Shown piece by piece: positions 1 through 11,440 of a DNA stretch of 64,000 nucleotides. Position 1 is the stretch's first letter. Every line of letters begins with the position of its first letter. Made by a program: the position numbers and the translations under genes. The stretch spans positions 14,544,457-14,608,456 of the forward strand of contig CM040442.1 in the NCBI GenBank assembly GCA_022749755.1, read 5' to 3'. Below the pieces are notes generated by a model. It was not told where the DNA came from and did not search any database. It saw only the letters and a list, made by a program, of their open reading frames with translations. The stretch is from Azadirachta indica (taxonomy: Eukaryota > Streptophyta > Magnoliopsida > Sapindales > Meliaceae).

Positions 1-306
1 ACCAAAATAAATATTTTTTCTTTAAGCACCCAAATGCTATGGCAGATGTTCTAAAGGAGTAAAATAGATCTTCAGTTCAAATTTAAAAACTTTACATATT
101 TGCATATTTGCTTATATAAATCACTCTGCATTTTACCCCTTTGGGGAAAAATTCAAATCTTATCCTGTGATTATTTTTGCTATTCTTAAAGGGCAAGATA
201 TCCAAGACATATTTCCTATGGCTATTATATGCACGAGTGATCAGATGCAATGTAAGAAATTTCTCCAACACTTGAAAAGCACAACAATGTAACCCCCAGT
301 GCTTAC

Positions 307-405
307 CAAAGGAACATAAGGTTTACTACGCATGTTAGGGAACGTCCTCAGCCGATCTTGGTAAGACCCCAAGCCACCATTTTCCATATCATCATCCATC
401 ATCAT
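307..405 (-). CDS. AVP2-like: Type II vacuolar-type H+-pyrophosphatase (AVP2-like), first coding exon
   Basis: The exon encodes an acidic N-terminus starting MMMDDDMENGG, followed by the motif FPNMRSKPYVPL. From memory this matches the N-terminus of plant pyrophosphate-energized membrane proton pump 2/3 (type II, K+-independent H+-PPase; AVP2/AVPL1 of Arabidopsis, reported at the Golgi). The protein uses PPi hydrolysis to pump protons across an endomembrane. The ATG at 405 is chosen because the MMMDDD start is family-like; an upstream in-frame GTG at 423 is not a plausible plant start. A good donor (GTAAGC, 306-301) ends the exon after the PYVPL codons, and the next exon, which would begin the first membrane helices, lies beyond the left edge. 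About 33 codons are visible, so this is a partial gene. Family call is inference from a short segment. Confidence 0.7.
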
Positions 406-889
406 GGTGCCTGATGAATTCACTTTCCACGCCGTTTTGGGGCCAAGTCACCCCTACAACTTCGTATAGAAATCCAAAAAAAGTTCTTAATAACTCAAAA
501 TTTCTGTATAGATAAGACTATCAGTTTCCTGAAATAAAATAAAAATTAAACGTTAATAATATTGGAATCCATGTTCAATGTCACAAAACTGTAAACATAC
601 AATCTAAATGCCATCATCTCCGTTTGCAGTAAACTAAGCGAAATATCCAATATGAACTATAACAAGCCTTCATTTTCTGCGACATTTTATAAGGAGCCAA
701 ACAGAGCACAAGAAGTATAAAGATCTAAATCCAAAAACCCTAGATTCATTGCATTTACGCACAATTGAGGAAAAAATTATCATTAAAACGACATCAAACA
801 CTGAAAAATACTCGATCTATAAACAGAATGCGAAACTCTCGTCATAAAAAAAAATTTCAGAAACATGCATAGAGAGAGAAGTGTATTAC

Positions 890-1010
890 CCATGGAGACC
901 GGAAAACGCAGAAAATCGAAACCAGTTCGATCTTTAACAGCTTGCGCTCTCTCTCTTCTGCGTCGTGATTTTTTGTTTTTGCAGACTTTTAAGAGAGAGA
1001 GAAAAGACTC
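890..1010 (-). other. Probable non-coding first exon and 5' leader of the AVP2-like gene
   Basis: On the minus strand a pyrimidine/purine-striped leader (TC and GA repeats around 950-1030) leads to CTCCATGG followed by the donor GTAATAC (889-883). A matching acceptor lies near 454-456, with pyrimidine runs just before it. Removing 454-889 would join this leader to the first coding exon, a common layout for plant genes. The right edge is approximate. The ATG at the exon end is treated under findings. Confidence 0.45.
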
Positions 1011-1030
1011 TCTTTTTTATGAGAGAGAGT

Positions 1031-1437
1031 AATTATTATTATTATTAATTATTTTCTAGTTGTTTTGAGCATCTTAGGATATTGATTTTACAAAATCGAC
1101 ATGTCAGAAGACCAGTGAGATTATGCCACGTTGGCAGTTTAAATGCTACCTGGCAACCGAACACGCAATGACTTTCTTTGCTTTTTAAAAATACGTAGCA
1201 TTCCGTGACCATTTTTTTTCAAAAAAAATAATAAAACAAAATTTTCGAATTTTTGCCATAAAAGGTGCGGACGCTACAAGCATGTTTCAAAATTTTGCTC
1301 ATTTATCGAGTTGCTATAAAAATACAAAATTTTGGATAATCTTCCATAAAACTTGTTAATTGCAATTCAATTGGGTACAATATATGTACAAACTCTGAAG
1401 ATATAATAATTTATATTAATTACAACAACTTCTATAA
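1031..1437. other. Upstream region of the AVP2-like gene, no gene seen
   Basis: AT-rich sequence that should contain the promoter of the minus-strand AVP2-like gene. I see no convincing coding exon. Confidence 0.3.
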
Positions 1438-2135
1438 TGGACTAAGTATTAGTCTAATTTGACTTTTTTATTAGTCAAAAGAGTTTTTTAATATTAAAAA
1501 AGTCTTTTCAAATTTTTAGATGTTATTTATTTGGTTTTGGAAAAAGACTTTTAAGAATTAAAAAAACCATAAATTAAAATTTAGACTTTAGATAGTAGTG
1601 CTTTTTCAGATTTTTTAAAAAGTGAAAATTTCTAAAATATTCTTATTTTGTCTTAAAGATTTCACATCATTTCTTTAGAATATATTATTTAAAATTCATA
1701 ATATAGTAAAATAATTATTCAATTTTTTTCAAAAATTATTTGAGAAGATTAAACAATTAATCAATTTTATTAAAAACTCTACTAATAAAATATCTCCTAA
1801 TAAAAAGTCTACTTTAAAATGCTCTATTTAAAAAATTGTATCAAATGGACCTTAAGGCATTTTATATATATTTTCAAAAATTCTTTTTTATTTTGTAAAA
1901 ATAAAAGATGCAAAAAAATATGTTTGGTTATATGTTTTATAAAATTTTTAAAAGTTATTTTTCTTAATTTTAATTAAAAATAAAATCATTCTCAGGAAAG
2001 AATTTCCAAAATTCATTACATGTTTTTAAATAATTATTTACTTGTTTTCTTAAAATAATATCAAATAAGTTCCCATTATTTTTCTTTTCTGAAAATTATT
2101 TTTAATAAATACTACCAAACGAAAGCCCGCTTATT
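1438..2135. mobile_element. Cluster of short non-autonomous (MITE-like) elements
   Basis: The reverse complement of about 1815-1855 reads AAGGTCCATTTGATACAATT, close to the left end of the element at 20291. Both copies also share an AGTAGYRCTTTTT block inside. A second unit seems to run from about 1919 (ATGTTTGGTTATATG) to 2130, whose reverse complement starts CGGGCTTTCGTTTGGTA. Ends of this type are typical of hAT-like MITEs. No clear target duplication was found, so borders are approximate. Confidence 0.35.
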
Positions 2136-3480
2136 CAAAAATTTGTTGTAACTAAAAATAAACAACGCCTTACAAGAGCGTTGCTTTTTATTAAATTTAA
2201 CATTCTTACAAATTAAACTAAACCAAGTTTAATGAACCATTATAAAAGCTAGAAATAGTCTATATAATAGTAGTTGGAAACTTTAACGTATAATTTAAAA
2301 TTTTAATATTTAAAATATTTAACGCAAAAATTGAATATTTAAGATAAATAGTTGAAATATTTAATATAAAATTGAAAGAAAAGGAAATGTGTAACCCTAT
2401 AATTTGTTTTAGTAATATTAATAAAGAAGAAAAAAAGGATATGTATACCCTTAAAATTAAATTAAATCTATGTATTATATATTGGTTTCAAAATTACCCA
2501 CCTCATCTCTTTGTTTAATATGTGAATTCTAACAAAAATAAAAGGAATAAATTATATTTAACTCTTAAAATGGTTATGATTAAAATGTATTAATAATTAT
2601 AATAAAAAATAAAATAAATCATTTAAATTAATTAACAAATTTTTTAATAAAAAGTAGTTTGGTGAGTGTACAAAAATTAGTAACACTAAAATATTTTTTT
2701 AATTAAATTTTAAATGTGTATATGTCTTTTACTCTTAATAATATTGAATTACTATTAATTGTGTTTACGAGAATAACTTAAAACTTGAGATTAAAATGAG
2801 ATTAAAATAAAGTAAATCCTTAAATATATATATTTTTTATTCAATTATAAACAGTTTATATTTTTCTTCTTCTGAGCTCAGATCTCTAACTATTTTATCT
2901 ACAAGTTGCCATTAGGTTACACTAAATTGTACTTTCACGAAAAATATTTTAGAATATCAAATGGCAATTGCCTACTTCCTCTTTCCTAAAATAAAAGTTA
3001 ACATTAATCATTCTCTTGTACAATAATTTTTTTAATTAAAGTGCACATTTGCCTAAATTTTTAACATTTGAGTAAGATTCAAATTTCAAAATTTTTATAC
3101 TATTTAATTAAACCAATTAGTAACTATTGTAATAGTTATATTCATATCTACTTATACATAATTAAATGATTTTATAAGCAAATATAATTGTTTGGGTAAG
3201 ATCTCAAAAATTTAGAAATTTATTTCTAATTTTTTTTATAAATTTCTAATAATCATCTTAAATATTTTTATAATTTTTGTAATAATAAATTATGAATTTA
3301 TTTATTTTTTATAATATATTTATAATACAATATTTATTTACGTAAATATAATATGATTTTATTTATTTACTTTTAATATATTAGTAATTTTTTAAATATA
3401 TTGCAAATTATAGAAAACACACTCTATATATAACTAAAATATAAATAAAATAAAATATTTGATCTTTGTTAGTACTATCA
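2136..3480. other. AT-rich intergenic DNA, no gene seen
   Basis: Nearly pure A/T sequence with stops in all frames and no recognised protein similarity. Confidence 0.5.
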
Positions 3481-3486
3481 CACTTT

Positions 3487-4343
3487 AAGGGCCCGTTTTA
3501 TTCATGATTTTAAAATCCGGTTTTAAAAATTTGAATATGATTCAAAAGTTTGAGTTGTATTCTTAGTATTTTTAATATTTGAAAATATCTTTGACATAAT
3601 ATTTAAAAATTATTTTTTAAATTAAAAAACTGTAAAAAACTGTTTGATGTAATTTTTTTTAAAAAAAGTAAGAATATTGTTTAGTTTAAACTATTTTCAA
3701 TAACTTTTTTTTATTAAAACTTTACTAATAATTAAGTATAAATATTTTATTTATGTTGATTACTTCAAACAAATATTTAAAATACATTTGTTTGATATAA
3801 TACAATGGTAATATAATTTATTTTCTCAAAAGAAAAGTTTTAAAAAATAATTAAGAAAATAAATGATTGCTAAAAAAAATACTTTACAAATTCAAGATTT
3901 ATACCATAAAATAAAATTAAAAAAAAAATAAATGTCATGCAAGAGTAAATGATAAATACGAAAAAGATAATGAATGGGATAAAAAAGAGAGCAAAATTTT
4001 TTTAAAAAAGTAAACATCAGAATTAAAAGGATGATATAAGCATTACAAAGACAATTATTTAAAATTAAAAAAGATAAAAATTATAAATTTAGAAGTTGTA
4101 AATTTAAAAAATAAATTTTAAGACAATAAGAAACAATTGTTGAACTTAGTTAGAATACAAATAAGAGACAACTAAGAAAACGACTTTTTTTCATTTTCTA
4201 ATTTTGAACTAAAAATTAGAATTCAATTTAAAAACTATTTTTAAAATTTTTAAGACAAATGCATACTCTTTTAATTCTTTGTATTTTTTATTCTCAAAAA
4301 TAAAAAAATTATATTGAAAAACTAAATCAAACAGAACCTATAT
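3487..4343. mobile_element. hAT-like MITE, about 0.85 kb
   Basis: The left end reads GGGCCCGTTTTATTCATG. The reverse complement of the right end (about 4315-4340) reads AGGTTCTGTTTGATTTAG. The two ends match imperfectly as terminal inverted repeats of the GGGYYYGTTTGRT kind seen in plant hAT-derived MITEs. The interior is AT-rich and non-coding. I could not confirm an 8-bp target duplication. Confidence 0.35.
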
Positions 4344-4498
4344 TTTTTAAACCTCATTCTTTTCGGCCTTTTTTTTTAATATTTTGGTGTTAAAAATAAT
4401 TTTATTATCATATAAATTAAGAAATTTAGACCCCAATATTGATAAATCTTATGATCTGGTGCTGGCACGGATGAGCGAGGTAATTTCCACTTACATAT

Positions 4499-4523
4499 AG
4501 ATATATATACACACACACACACA
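4499..4523. repeat. (AT)n/(AC)n microsatellite
   Basis: An AT run passes directly into an AC dinucleotide run of about seven units. Confidence 0.9.
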
Positions 4524-4725
4524 TAATTGTTCTGTTTTGGCTCATGTTTTAATCCCTACCTACCTATCAAATTTCGCTCTATCGAATTAATAACATGTCC
4601 TACGAAAAAATTGTCTTTTTGTTGTTGCAAATTTTCTTTAACCGAAGTTTATACCAATTTGCTTTCTTCTCTGTTTTCAGAGTCTACTGTATGTATGAAA
4701 TAAATTACTGGTCTTCGCTCTGCAG

Positions 4726-4811
4726 GTTCATCTTCTACAAAACCTGCTGGTGATCTTCTTTCTAAAGTTGGCCCCAGTCAGTCACTCAGTCGTCTTCTTG
4801 CCTGGATCTAA
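4726..4811 (+). other. Exon-like fragment, unidentified
   Basis: A pyrimidine-rich tract ending in TGCAG (4725) is followed by an open stretch encoding a serine/leucine-rich peptide containing GDLLSKVGPSQSLSRLL and ending in a stop at 4809-4811. Base composition is markedly less AT-rich than the surroundings. It could be the last exon of a captured or broken gene. I do not recognise the protein, and no partner exon is clear upstream. Confidence 0.2.
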
Positions 4812-5030
4812 ACATAAAAGCTGATCATTCTGTTGTGTAATTGAGGTCTAAATTCCGGTCTGAACATCAACGTAGAGATGATAGTATGCTACCTAACTTG
4901 GCAACACTCAACTCCATGAAAATTTTATTCATTCACTCTTCCTTAAAATCAAAGTTTTCTTTGTTTTCATAAAATTAATAAATACCCACAGGAAAAGAAA
5001 CTAGTCCTCTTTCACTGATGAAATTAAATA

Positions 5031-5700
5031 CTAATTTAATAGGATTCGATTTCTATGCTGTGAATGATGATGAATCAATCTCTTAGCCTTCAACCTCCTC
5101 ATCTCTCTTTCTTCCAATCGTCGATATGACTCTTGCCTTAGATCAATACCCATTTCTTCTATAGTCATGTTGACTACTTTTTCAGGCTTTATATGTCCAA
5201 GAAGGACTTGCCATTCGAAAATCTGGATTTTCTGGATCCTTGAGGTTTGCCAATGCAACTTTATATCTCATCTCACATCTACCATCCGATCGGCCCTATT
5301 TTTCAAACATTGCGCACTCAAACCAACATAGCAACTCCGACTACATCACACTTGTTCACTTCATCTCTTATTTCTTCATCAGCCTCACTACAAACCTTCG
5401 CCAAAGCATTCCATGGTTTTTCCCTGACAATCTCCTGAAAATAATTATTGCATTTAATCCTACATCTCAAGCTTTGGACAACAGTCCCAGAAGTTTGCCC
5501 TTCTTCAACATTATTAAACAAATTGGATTTCTCTTTCTTGGAGCTTGCTCTTGTACTATTCTGACAAACTTTTTGCTCCAAAATCTTCTCACACTTATCA
5601 ACAATATTGACCTCTTCTTTGCCTATATATTTGAAGGCTCTTCAACGTTGTCAGTAGGGATTGCAGAAATTCCCTTTTTCTCATCTTTTATTTACTCGAG
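5031..5700 (-). pseudogene. TFIIS central-domain-like gene fragment
   Basis: Two minus-strand frames together resemble the central domain (TFIIS-M) of plant transcription elongation factor S-II-type proteins. The upstream frame (about 5581-5318) has KCNNYFQEIVREKPWNALAKV and an acidic helix with ADEEIRDEVNKCDVV. The downstream frames (about 5270-5031) have NLKDPENPDFR and then VLLGHIKPEKVVNMTIEEM with a RRLEEREMRRLKAKR tail. In the family this domain helps RNA polymerase II rescue and is found in TFIIS and in larger PHD/SPOC proteins. Here the pieces lie in different frames with stops between (near 5210-5320), so the copy is broken. No intron is needed to connect them, so a retrocopy or a captured fragment is possible. 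It ends right beside a copia LTR at 5721. Confidence 0.5.
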
Positions 5701-5720
5701 AAACATACTTCTCCGTGATA

Positions 5721-6452
5721 TGTTAGGAAATTAGAAACAAAATACGTAATTACAATGAAATTGAGAAAATAATAAAAATAAACATTATATAGTAAGTATA
5801 ATCATCCATCATCGTAAAGCAATAAATAAGTAGGAGGTATAACCGTCCATCAAAATAATAATAATAAGTAGGAGGTATAACCGTCCATATTAAAATAAAA
5901 TAGCAAAATAAATCGACACAAATATTTTACGTGGAAAACCTCAAAACAAATTAAGGTAAAAGCCACGGGCAAATATATGAGTATTTCACTATTTTAAAGT
6001 GGGGATTATAACTCTCTTTCTCTCTATTGACAAGGAAAGAACAACTCTCTAAATAAAAGTATTTCACACTCTCTCTTGAAATAGGAGAAACAACTCTAAG
6101 TGAAGAATACAACACAAAGAAAAAACAAATTTTTCTCTCTTTGTAGAAACTCTTAAAGGATGATTTGGGATGATAAGAATGGTCAAAGGGGTGAGGTATT
6201 TATAGTGGTTTTCTTCTCCCATTTTCAACACACATTTCATAATTTACTCCACAAATTTCTCCACCTACCAACCACTGCCTAAATTCAAACTATCTCCACC
6301 TAACACCAACCTCATTAGTAAAGAAAGTAAAAAAGGAGTAGCTGCAATTTTAGTGTATTTCGGTGCTCTTATACAGCACGACCTATTCATAAATACAGTA
6401 CTGTTCATATATACGATACTATTCACCAAAAAGTGAACTTTACAATTTCACA
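5721..6452 (-). repeat. 3' LTR of Ty1/copia element A
   Basis: In element orientation (minus) the LTR starts TGTGAAATTG directly after the purine-rich AAGTAGGAGAA (6463-6453), and it ends TTTCTAATTTCCTAACA at 5721. These are standard TG...CA LTR ends next to a polypurine tract. Length is 732 bp. It contains two copies of a 26-bp unit (5825-5850 and 5863-5888). No second LTR is seen in the window, so the element is truncated. Confidence 0.65.
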
Positions 6453-6463
6453 TTCTCCTACTT
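6453..6463 (-). other. Polypurine tract of copia element A
   Basis: AAGTAGGAGAA on the minus strand, immediately 5' of the LTR TG. It is the expected plus-strand DNA primer site. Confidence 0.55.
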
Positions 6464-6469
6464 AAAGTC

Positions 6470-9400
6470 ACTTTTGGTAATCCCTCCTTACTTGTCAATT
6501 CCATGCTTGCTTACGTTTCTGCTAGGCCATATGAGGATTTACACCATATAAATTTGTCAGTGTTTATTAACTTGGTCATTACATCTGCCAGGTTCTCGTT
6601 GGTGTGTATCTTTTGCATATCTACACTTCCATCTTCCACTACTTCTCGAACAAAATGATATTGAACCCCTATGTGCTTTGTCCTTGAATGAAATACTGGA
6701 TTCCTTGCAATGTGTAAGACACTCTAACTATCCTCTTTTCTTGTTTGTGCCCGAGCTCTTCTAATAATCTTTGAATCCAGACAGCTTCCTTACAAGTTTA
6801 TGTAGCCGCTATGTATTTTGCTTCTGTGGTGGATAATGCCACAACATTTTGTAATTTTGAAACCCAACTTACAGCTACCCTTGCAAGTGTAAACACATAG
6901 TCTGTAGTAGATTTCCTTTTATCCAGATCTCCTGCAAAATCTGAGTCCATATAACCCCTGACAGTAAATTCCAATCCTCCATAACATAATGCAGCATCTG
7001 AGGTTCCTTTGATGTATTTCAGAATCCTCTTCATAGTTTCCCAATGCTCTCTACCAGAATTCGCCATAAAACGACTAACTGCTCCCACTGCTTGTGCAAT
7101 GTCTGGTCTTGTACATATCATAGCGAACATCAAACTTCCCACTGTTGATGCATGCGGTACTCGAGACATCTCTTTCCTCTCTACTTCATTGCTAGGATAC
7201 ATAATTGAGGATAACTTGAAATTAACAGGAAGTGGGATAAAAATTGGCTTACTTTCTTGGATGTTGAAGTGTCGTAAGATTTTTCTCAAGTAATTCATCT
7301 GAGATAGCCAAATCTTCCTATTATTTCTGTCTCGGTGAATTTGCATCCCTAGAATTTTGTTTGCTAGTCCCAAGTCCTTCATTTCAAATTTCCTAGCCAA
7401 TTGTGCCTTTAATTCTTAAACTCGATCTTTGTTGTGGCCTGCTACTAACATGTCATCCACGTACAACAACAAAATAATGAAATCATGATCACTATCAAAC
7501 CTCTTGTAGTACGTACAATGGTTTGAATTGATTTTGTTATACCCAAGGCTAATTATGAAAGAATCAAATCTCTTGTACCAATACTTTGGCGCCTACTTGA
7601 GACTGTATAGAGACTTGTTTAACATACAAACCAAGTTCTCTTTGCCTATTTCAGCAAATCCTTTTGGTTGGAGCATATAGATTTCTTCTTCAAGTTTCCC
7701 ATGAAGAAATGCAATTTTCACATCTAATTGCTCAAGATGTAAATCAAATGTAGCACACATAGCCAAGAATACTCTGACCATTGTAAGTCGAACCACCGGT
7801 GAAAATATCTCGTTAAAGTCAATACCTTCCTTTTGAGCATATCCCTTTACCACTAATCGTGCACGATATCGTTCCACATAATCATTGCTATCCGGCTTGA
7901 TCTTGTAGACCCATTTGTTACCAATGGCTTTTCTTCCATGTGGTAATGGTATTAGTTCCCATTTCTTGTTCTTATGTAGAGCTTCAATCTCTTCCTGCAT
8001 TGCTGCCACCCATAAAGATACATCTGAGCTACTCGAAGTTTCATGAAAAGTTGAGGGCTCGCCATCCTCTATTAGAAGACAGTATGCTACATTGCTCTTC
8101 GTAACATACTCTGAGTGCGAAGTTTGTGTTTTCCTCTCGTGAGTTGATTGATGAACTTTTGTAGCCTTGGACCTAACTGGTTCTTGTACCTCGTGTTCTG
8201 GTGATGCTTTAGAAAAGTCTAAAATTTCTTGTGCTTTATCATTTTCCACGTGCAATTTTGTAGTCTCTGAGCTTTCATTCAATGTGCTATCATCTCTATC
8301 TTTTTCTTGTAGTTGATCTTCTACAAAGATAACATCTCTGCTGACTATGACCTTACGGGCAGTGGGAACCTACAAGCGATACCCCTTTACACCATGAGCA
8401 TACCCCAAGAATATACACTTTCTAGATTTCGGATCTAACTTTGTTCATTCTTGGGCATTGTACATTACATACACAAGACATACAAATGAATGTAGATGAG
8501 AGTAATCAGCTGGTTTACCAGTCCACATCTCGATCGGCGTCTTCAACCCAATTGTTGTTGATGGTGACCGATTTATCATATAACAAGTGGTCTTTGCTGC
8601 TTCTGCCCAAAATGAATGAGGTTGTCCTGCAGTCCTCAACATAGCTCTCATCCTTTCTACAAGAGTTTTGTTTATCCGCTCTGCCACTCCATTTTGCTGC
8701 GGAGTGTATAGTACTGTGAATTGTTTTTCAATACCTTCTTGCTTACATAGTACAAAGTGTATGTATACTCTCTTCTATTGTCTGTTCTCAAACACTTGAT
8801 CTTCTTCCTAGATTCAAGTTCCACTCGCGCTTTGAAGTCTTTGAACACTGGAAACACTTCTGACTTTTTCTTAATCGGATATACCCAACATCTCCTGGAA
8901 TAATCATCAATAAAAGTCACAAGATACTTTGCTCCTCCTAGAGACATTTCCGGTGATTCCCAAATATCAGAATGAATCAAGTTTAGAATGCATTTGCTCC
9001 CAGCATTAGATTTGTTGAACTTTAACCTATGCTGCTAACTTGTAACACAATGCTCGCAAAACGGTAGTTTCACCGCTTTAAGTCTTAGAAGTAGCTTTCG
9101 GTCGGAGACAATCTTCAAACCTTGTTCTGACATGTGACCGAGTTTAAGATGCCACATCATTGTCAATTTTTCTCCTTTGCTAGTTGAAGCAACACACCCA
9201 TCAGCTTTCTGTTGTGTTTCTCCCTTAAGTATGAATAAATTTGTAGTAATCTTTTCCGCCTTCAAAACCGCAAGTGCTCCTCTAACAATCTTCATAATCC
9301 CATTTTCAATATGAGTTTTGCATCCAAGATCATCTAATTGTCCTAAAGACAATAGATTCTTTACAAGCCTTTGACATGTCGTACCTCTTTAATAGTGCGA

Positions 9401-9870
9401 GCTGTTCCATCATACATTTTTATCTTAATGGTACCAATACCGGCAATCTTCAAGGCGTGATCATCTCTAACGTATACAGATCCTCCAAAGATAGGTTCAT
9501 ATGTGTGAAACCATTCTCTACGAGAGGTCATGTGCCATGTTGCTCTTCAGTCTACAAGCCAGACATCAACAAGTCATTTTCTGCCTTCAACAATCGTTGT
9601 TGTCTCACCGTATAGTACTTCACCATCATCTGAGGTACTTGCAACACAACCTTGAACCTTTGATGTCTCAGAATCTCCACTCTTCTTATTATTCCAATAA
9701 TCCTTTTTGACGTGCCCTTTCTTGCCACAATTGTAGCACTTGACATTCTTCTTACTTTTTTATTTTGATCTACCTTGATTCTGGTTTTACACATGGCACT
9801 CACGTTCAGTTGATCTTTCTCTTGTCATCGATAATGCTTCTACTTGTTACGAACTCACATTTCTATCTTC
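6470..9870 (-). pseudogene. Ty1/copia gag-pol, 5'-truncated and broken
   Basis: Minus-strand blocks appear in copia order. Traces of the gag zinc knuckle (CYNCGKKGHVKKD) lie near 9750-9700. The GAG-pre-integrase block with HLKLGHMSEQGL is at 9352-9035. The integrase core (IHSDIWESPEM, TFIDDYSRRCWVYPIKKKSEV) is at 8980-8672 and continues to 8445. Reverse transcriptase is at 8282-7593 (NKWVYKIKPDSNDYVERYRARLV), and its downstream part has LLLYVDDMLVAG near 7470-7440. RNase H (VALSTTEAKYIAAT) is at 7400-6798 and its C-terminus runs to about 6480. Frameshifts and stops separate the blocks, for example at the LYSLK junction near 7593, after the YVDD box near 7420, and inside integrase. The N-terminal gag half and the 5' LTR are missing beyond about 9870. 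The integrase-RT-RNase H order separates copia from Ty3. Confidence 0.85.
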
Positions 9871-9879
9871 CTTGTTTCT

Positions 9880-10440
9880 AAGATAATATTTAATGGAGTA
9901 TGGATAGTTGTTAACTAATAATACTATCATAGTTATATTTGAATTAGAAATTTGGTTTATTTGTAATTAATTCTCCATGGTCATGAACTATCAGACTATG
10001 CTTTGCTATATTTTGTACTTCTCTAGTTCTTGAACTTGGTCCAAGCTAATTTTTCACAAATTCAGTTTATTATTTACATTAATGTTAACAAAATTTTATC
10101 CTAATAATGCTAGTTCACAAGATATTAATTAGTTTTATACCAACTCCAGATTTGCTGCTTATGTCATGACTAAGGATCTAGACAAACCATTGCTTAATCA
10201 AAGAGAATTTCAATCATTAGGGAATCAATTTGGTAAGCTCTACAAATAAATTTTAAATTTTAAACATTAATTAAAATATAAATATTAACTGAATGATTGT
10301 TTTTTTATTTGTAATATTTCAATATACATGTAGGAATTAGTGATTTGACATTATATTATAGTTATATAAATTATATATAGAAATCTAATATATATGCATT
10401 TACTATTCAAAGTCTACCATTATAGCATTGGATAAATTAT
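9880..10440 (+). other. Spacer with an exon-like stretch near 10130-10233
   Basis: Most of this stretch is AT-rich and uninformative. From about 10137 to 10233 one plus-strand frame is open and encodes a peptide with SRFAAYVMTKDLDKPLLNQR, ending in GGGAATCAATTTG before a good donor GTAAGC (10234). It could be a captured or decayed exon. I do not recognise the protein and see no partner exon. Confidence 0.2.
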
Positions 10441-10469
10441 CAAGTATTAGTGCGCCAGTGCCGTGCATT

Positions 10470-10615
10470 CTGCCAAGCATGATGCACAAGAGCAGGTGGC
10501 ATTGCAGAATGCATGGCGTGGCCACGCCATTAACAATGTAGCCGCTCCACCTCTTCAATTGTACTCACTCCTCCATGCGGTTTTTGGCACCCCAGCACCT
10601 ACTGCAATCAATTAA
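10470..10615. other. GC-richer island with an 18-bp perfect palindrome
   Basis: About 130 bp stands out by higher GC in very AT-rich DNA. It contains ATGGCGTGGCCACGCCAT (10513-10530), a perfect palindrome. It also contains an outer inverted pair, TGCATTCTGC near 10473-10483 with GCAGAATGCA near 10504-10513. A plus frame is open with HDAQEQVALQNAW and VAAPPLQLYSLLHAVF, but I cannot assign it to a family. Confidence 0.3.
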
Positions 10616-11359
10616 AAAATAAAAGTTTAATTTATTTTGATAAGTGTATCAAAACAAACTTATCATTTACTCTTTAATTAGATTTGTTTGTTTAATTTTC
10701 TACTTACATCAATGTTTAATATTTTTTGGTTATATTTTTTTGTAGATCACGAGAGAATTAGCCATTCAAAACAAATTTGACTCGAAATAATTGAATTCAG
10801 TTAAAAAGGAAAAACGTTCGAGGACGAAAACGTAAGGAAAATACAGACCAAAATGTACGTCACCAAGGGATCTAAGTGCAAAGTTAAGGGACTTATTTGT
10901 AAGATTTTCAAATCTTTTAGGTCAGCTTTTCAATGTTTTTTTTTTTTTGGTAGGTGGAGAATTTTTGCAAGTTTAAATCCAAACTAAGGGAGTTAGGGAA
11001 AAAGATGAAGATAAAAAAAAAAGAAAAGAAAAAGTTAATAATATTTTATTAATGCTAAATTTATAGTTTATTAATACTAATGAAAATAATTTTTTATTGT
11101 GAATATGTTTATTTAATATATTAGTTACTTTTAAACTAATTTTTTAATAATTACTTATTAACAATAATTTAAAAAATTAATTCTAAAGTAAATAATATAT
11201 TAAAACAAACATATTTATAATAAATAATTATTTTTATTAGTATTAATAAATTATATATTTACCACTAATGCATATATAATTAATAAATATAATGTAGACT
11301 CTATTAATAATAATATAAATAACTTTCTATTGTGAATATCTTTGTTAAATAATTTTAAA

Positions 11360-11440
11360 ATGGGTTAGTGGTATAGTGATAAGTGACGTGCGATTCATAA
11401 CGTAAGTTCAAAGTTGAAATTAATACAAGTACTTTTTTTT
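11360..11440 (+). mobile_element. tRNA-derived SINE-like sequence
   Basis: GGTTAGTGGTATAGTGATAAG resembles a tRNA D-arm/A-box. About 30 bases later GTAAGTTCAAAG resembles a B-box, and a short T-run follows. The spacing is that of an RNA polymerase III internal promoter. It does not fold as a full tRNA, so a decayed SINE head is the better reading. Confidence 0.3.

Noticed and set aside
5240..5734. 164-codon plus-strand ORF
   Set aside because: It lies antisense to the TFIIS-like remnant, whose minus frames show real domain text. The plus translation has no recognisable pattern and runs into the copia LTR.
5825..5888. CRISPR-like direct repeats
   Set aside because: Only two 26-bp copies inside a eukaryotic LTR; no array and no cas genes.
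11360..11440. Functional tRNA gene
   Set aside because: A- and B-box-like words are present, but acceptor and anticodon stems do not pair convincingly.
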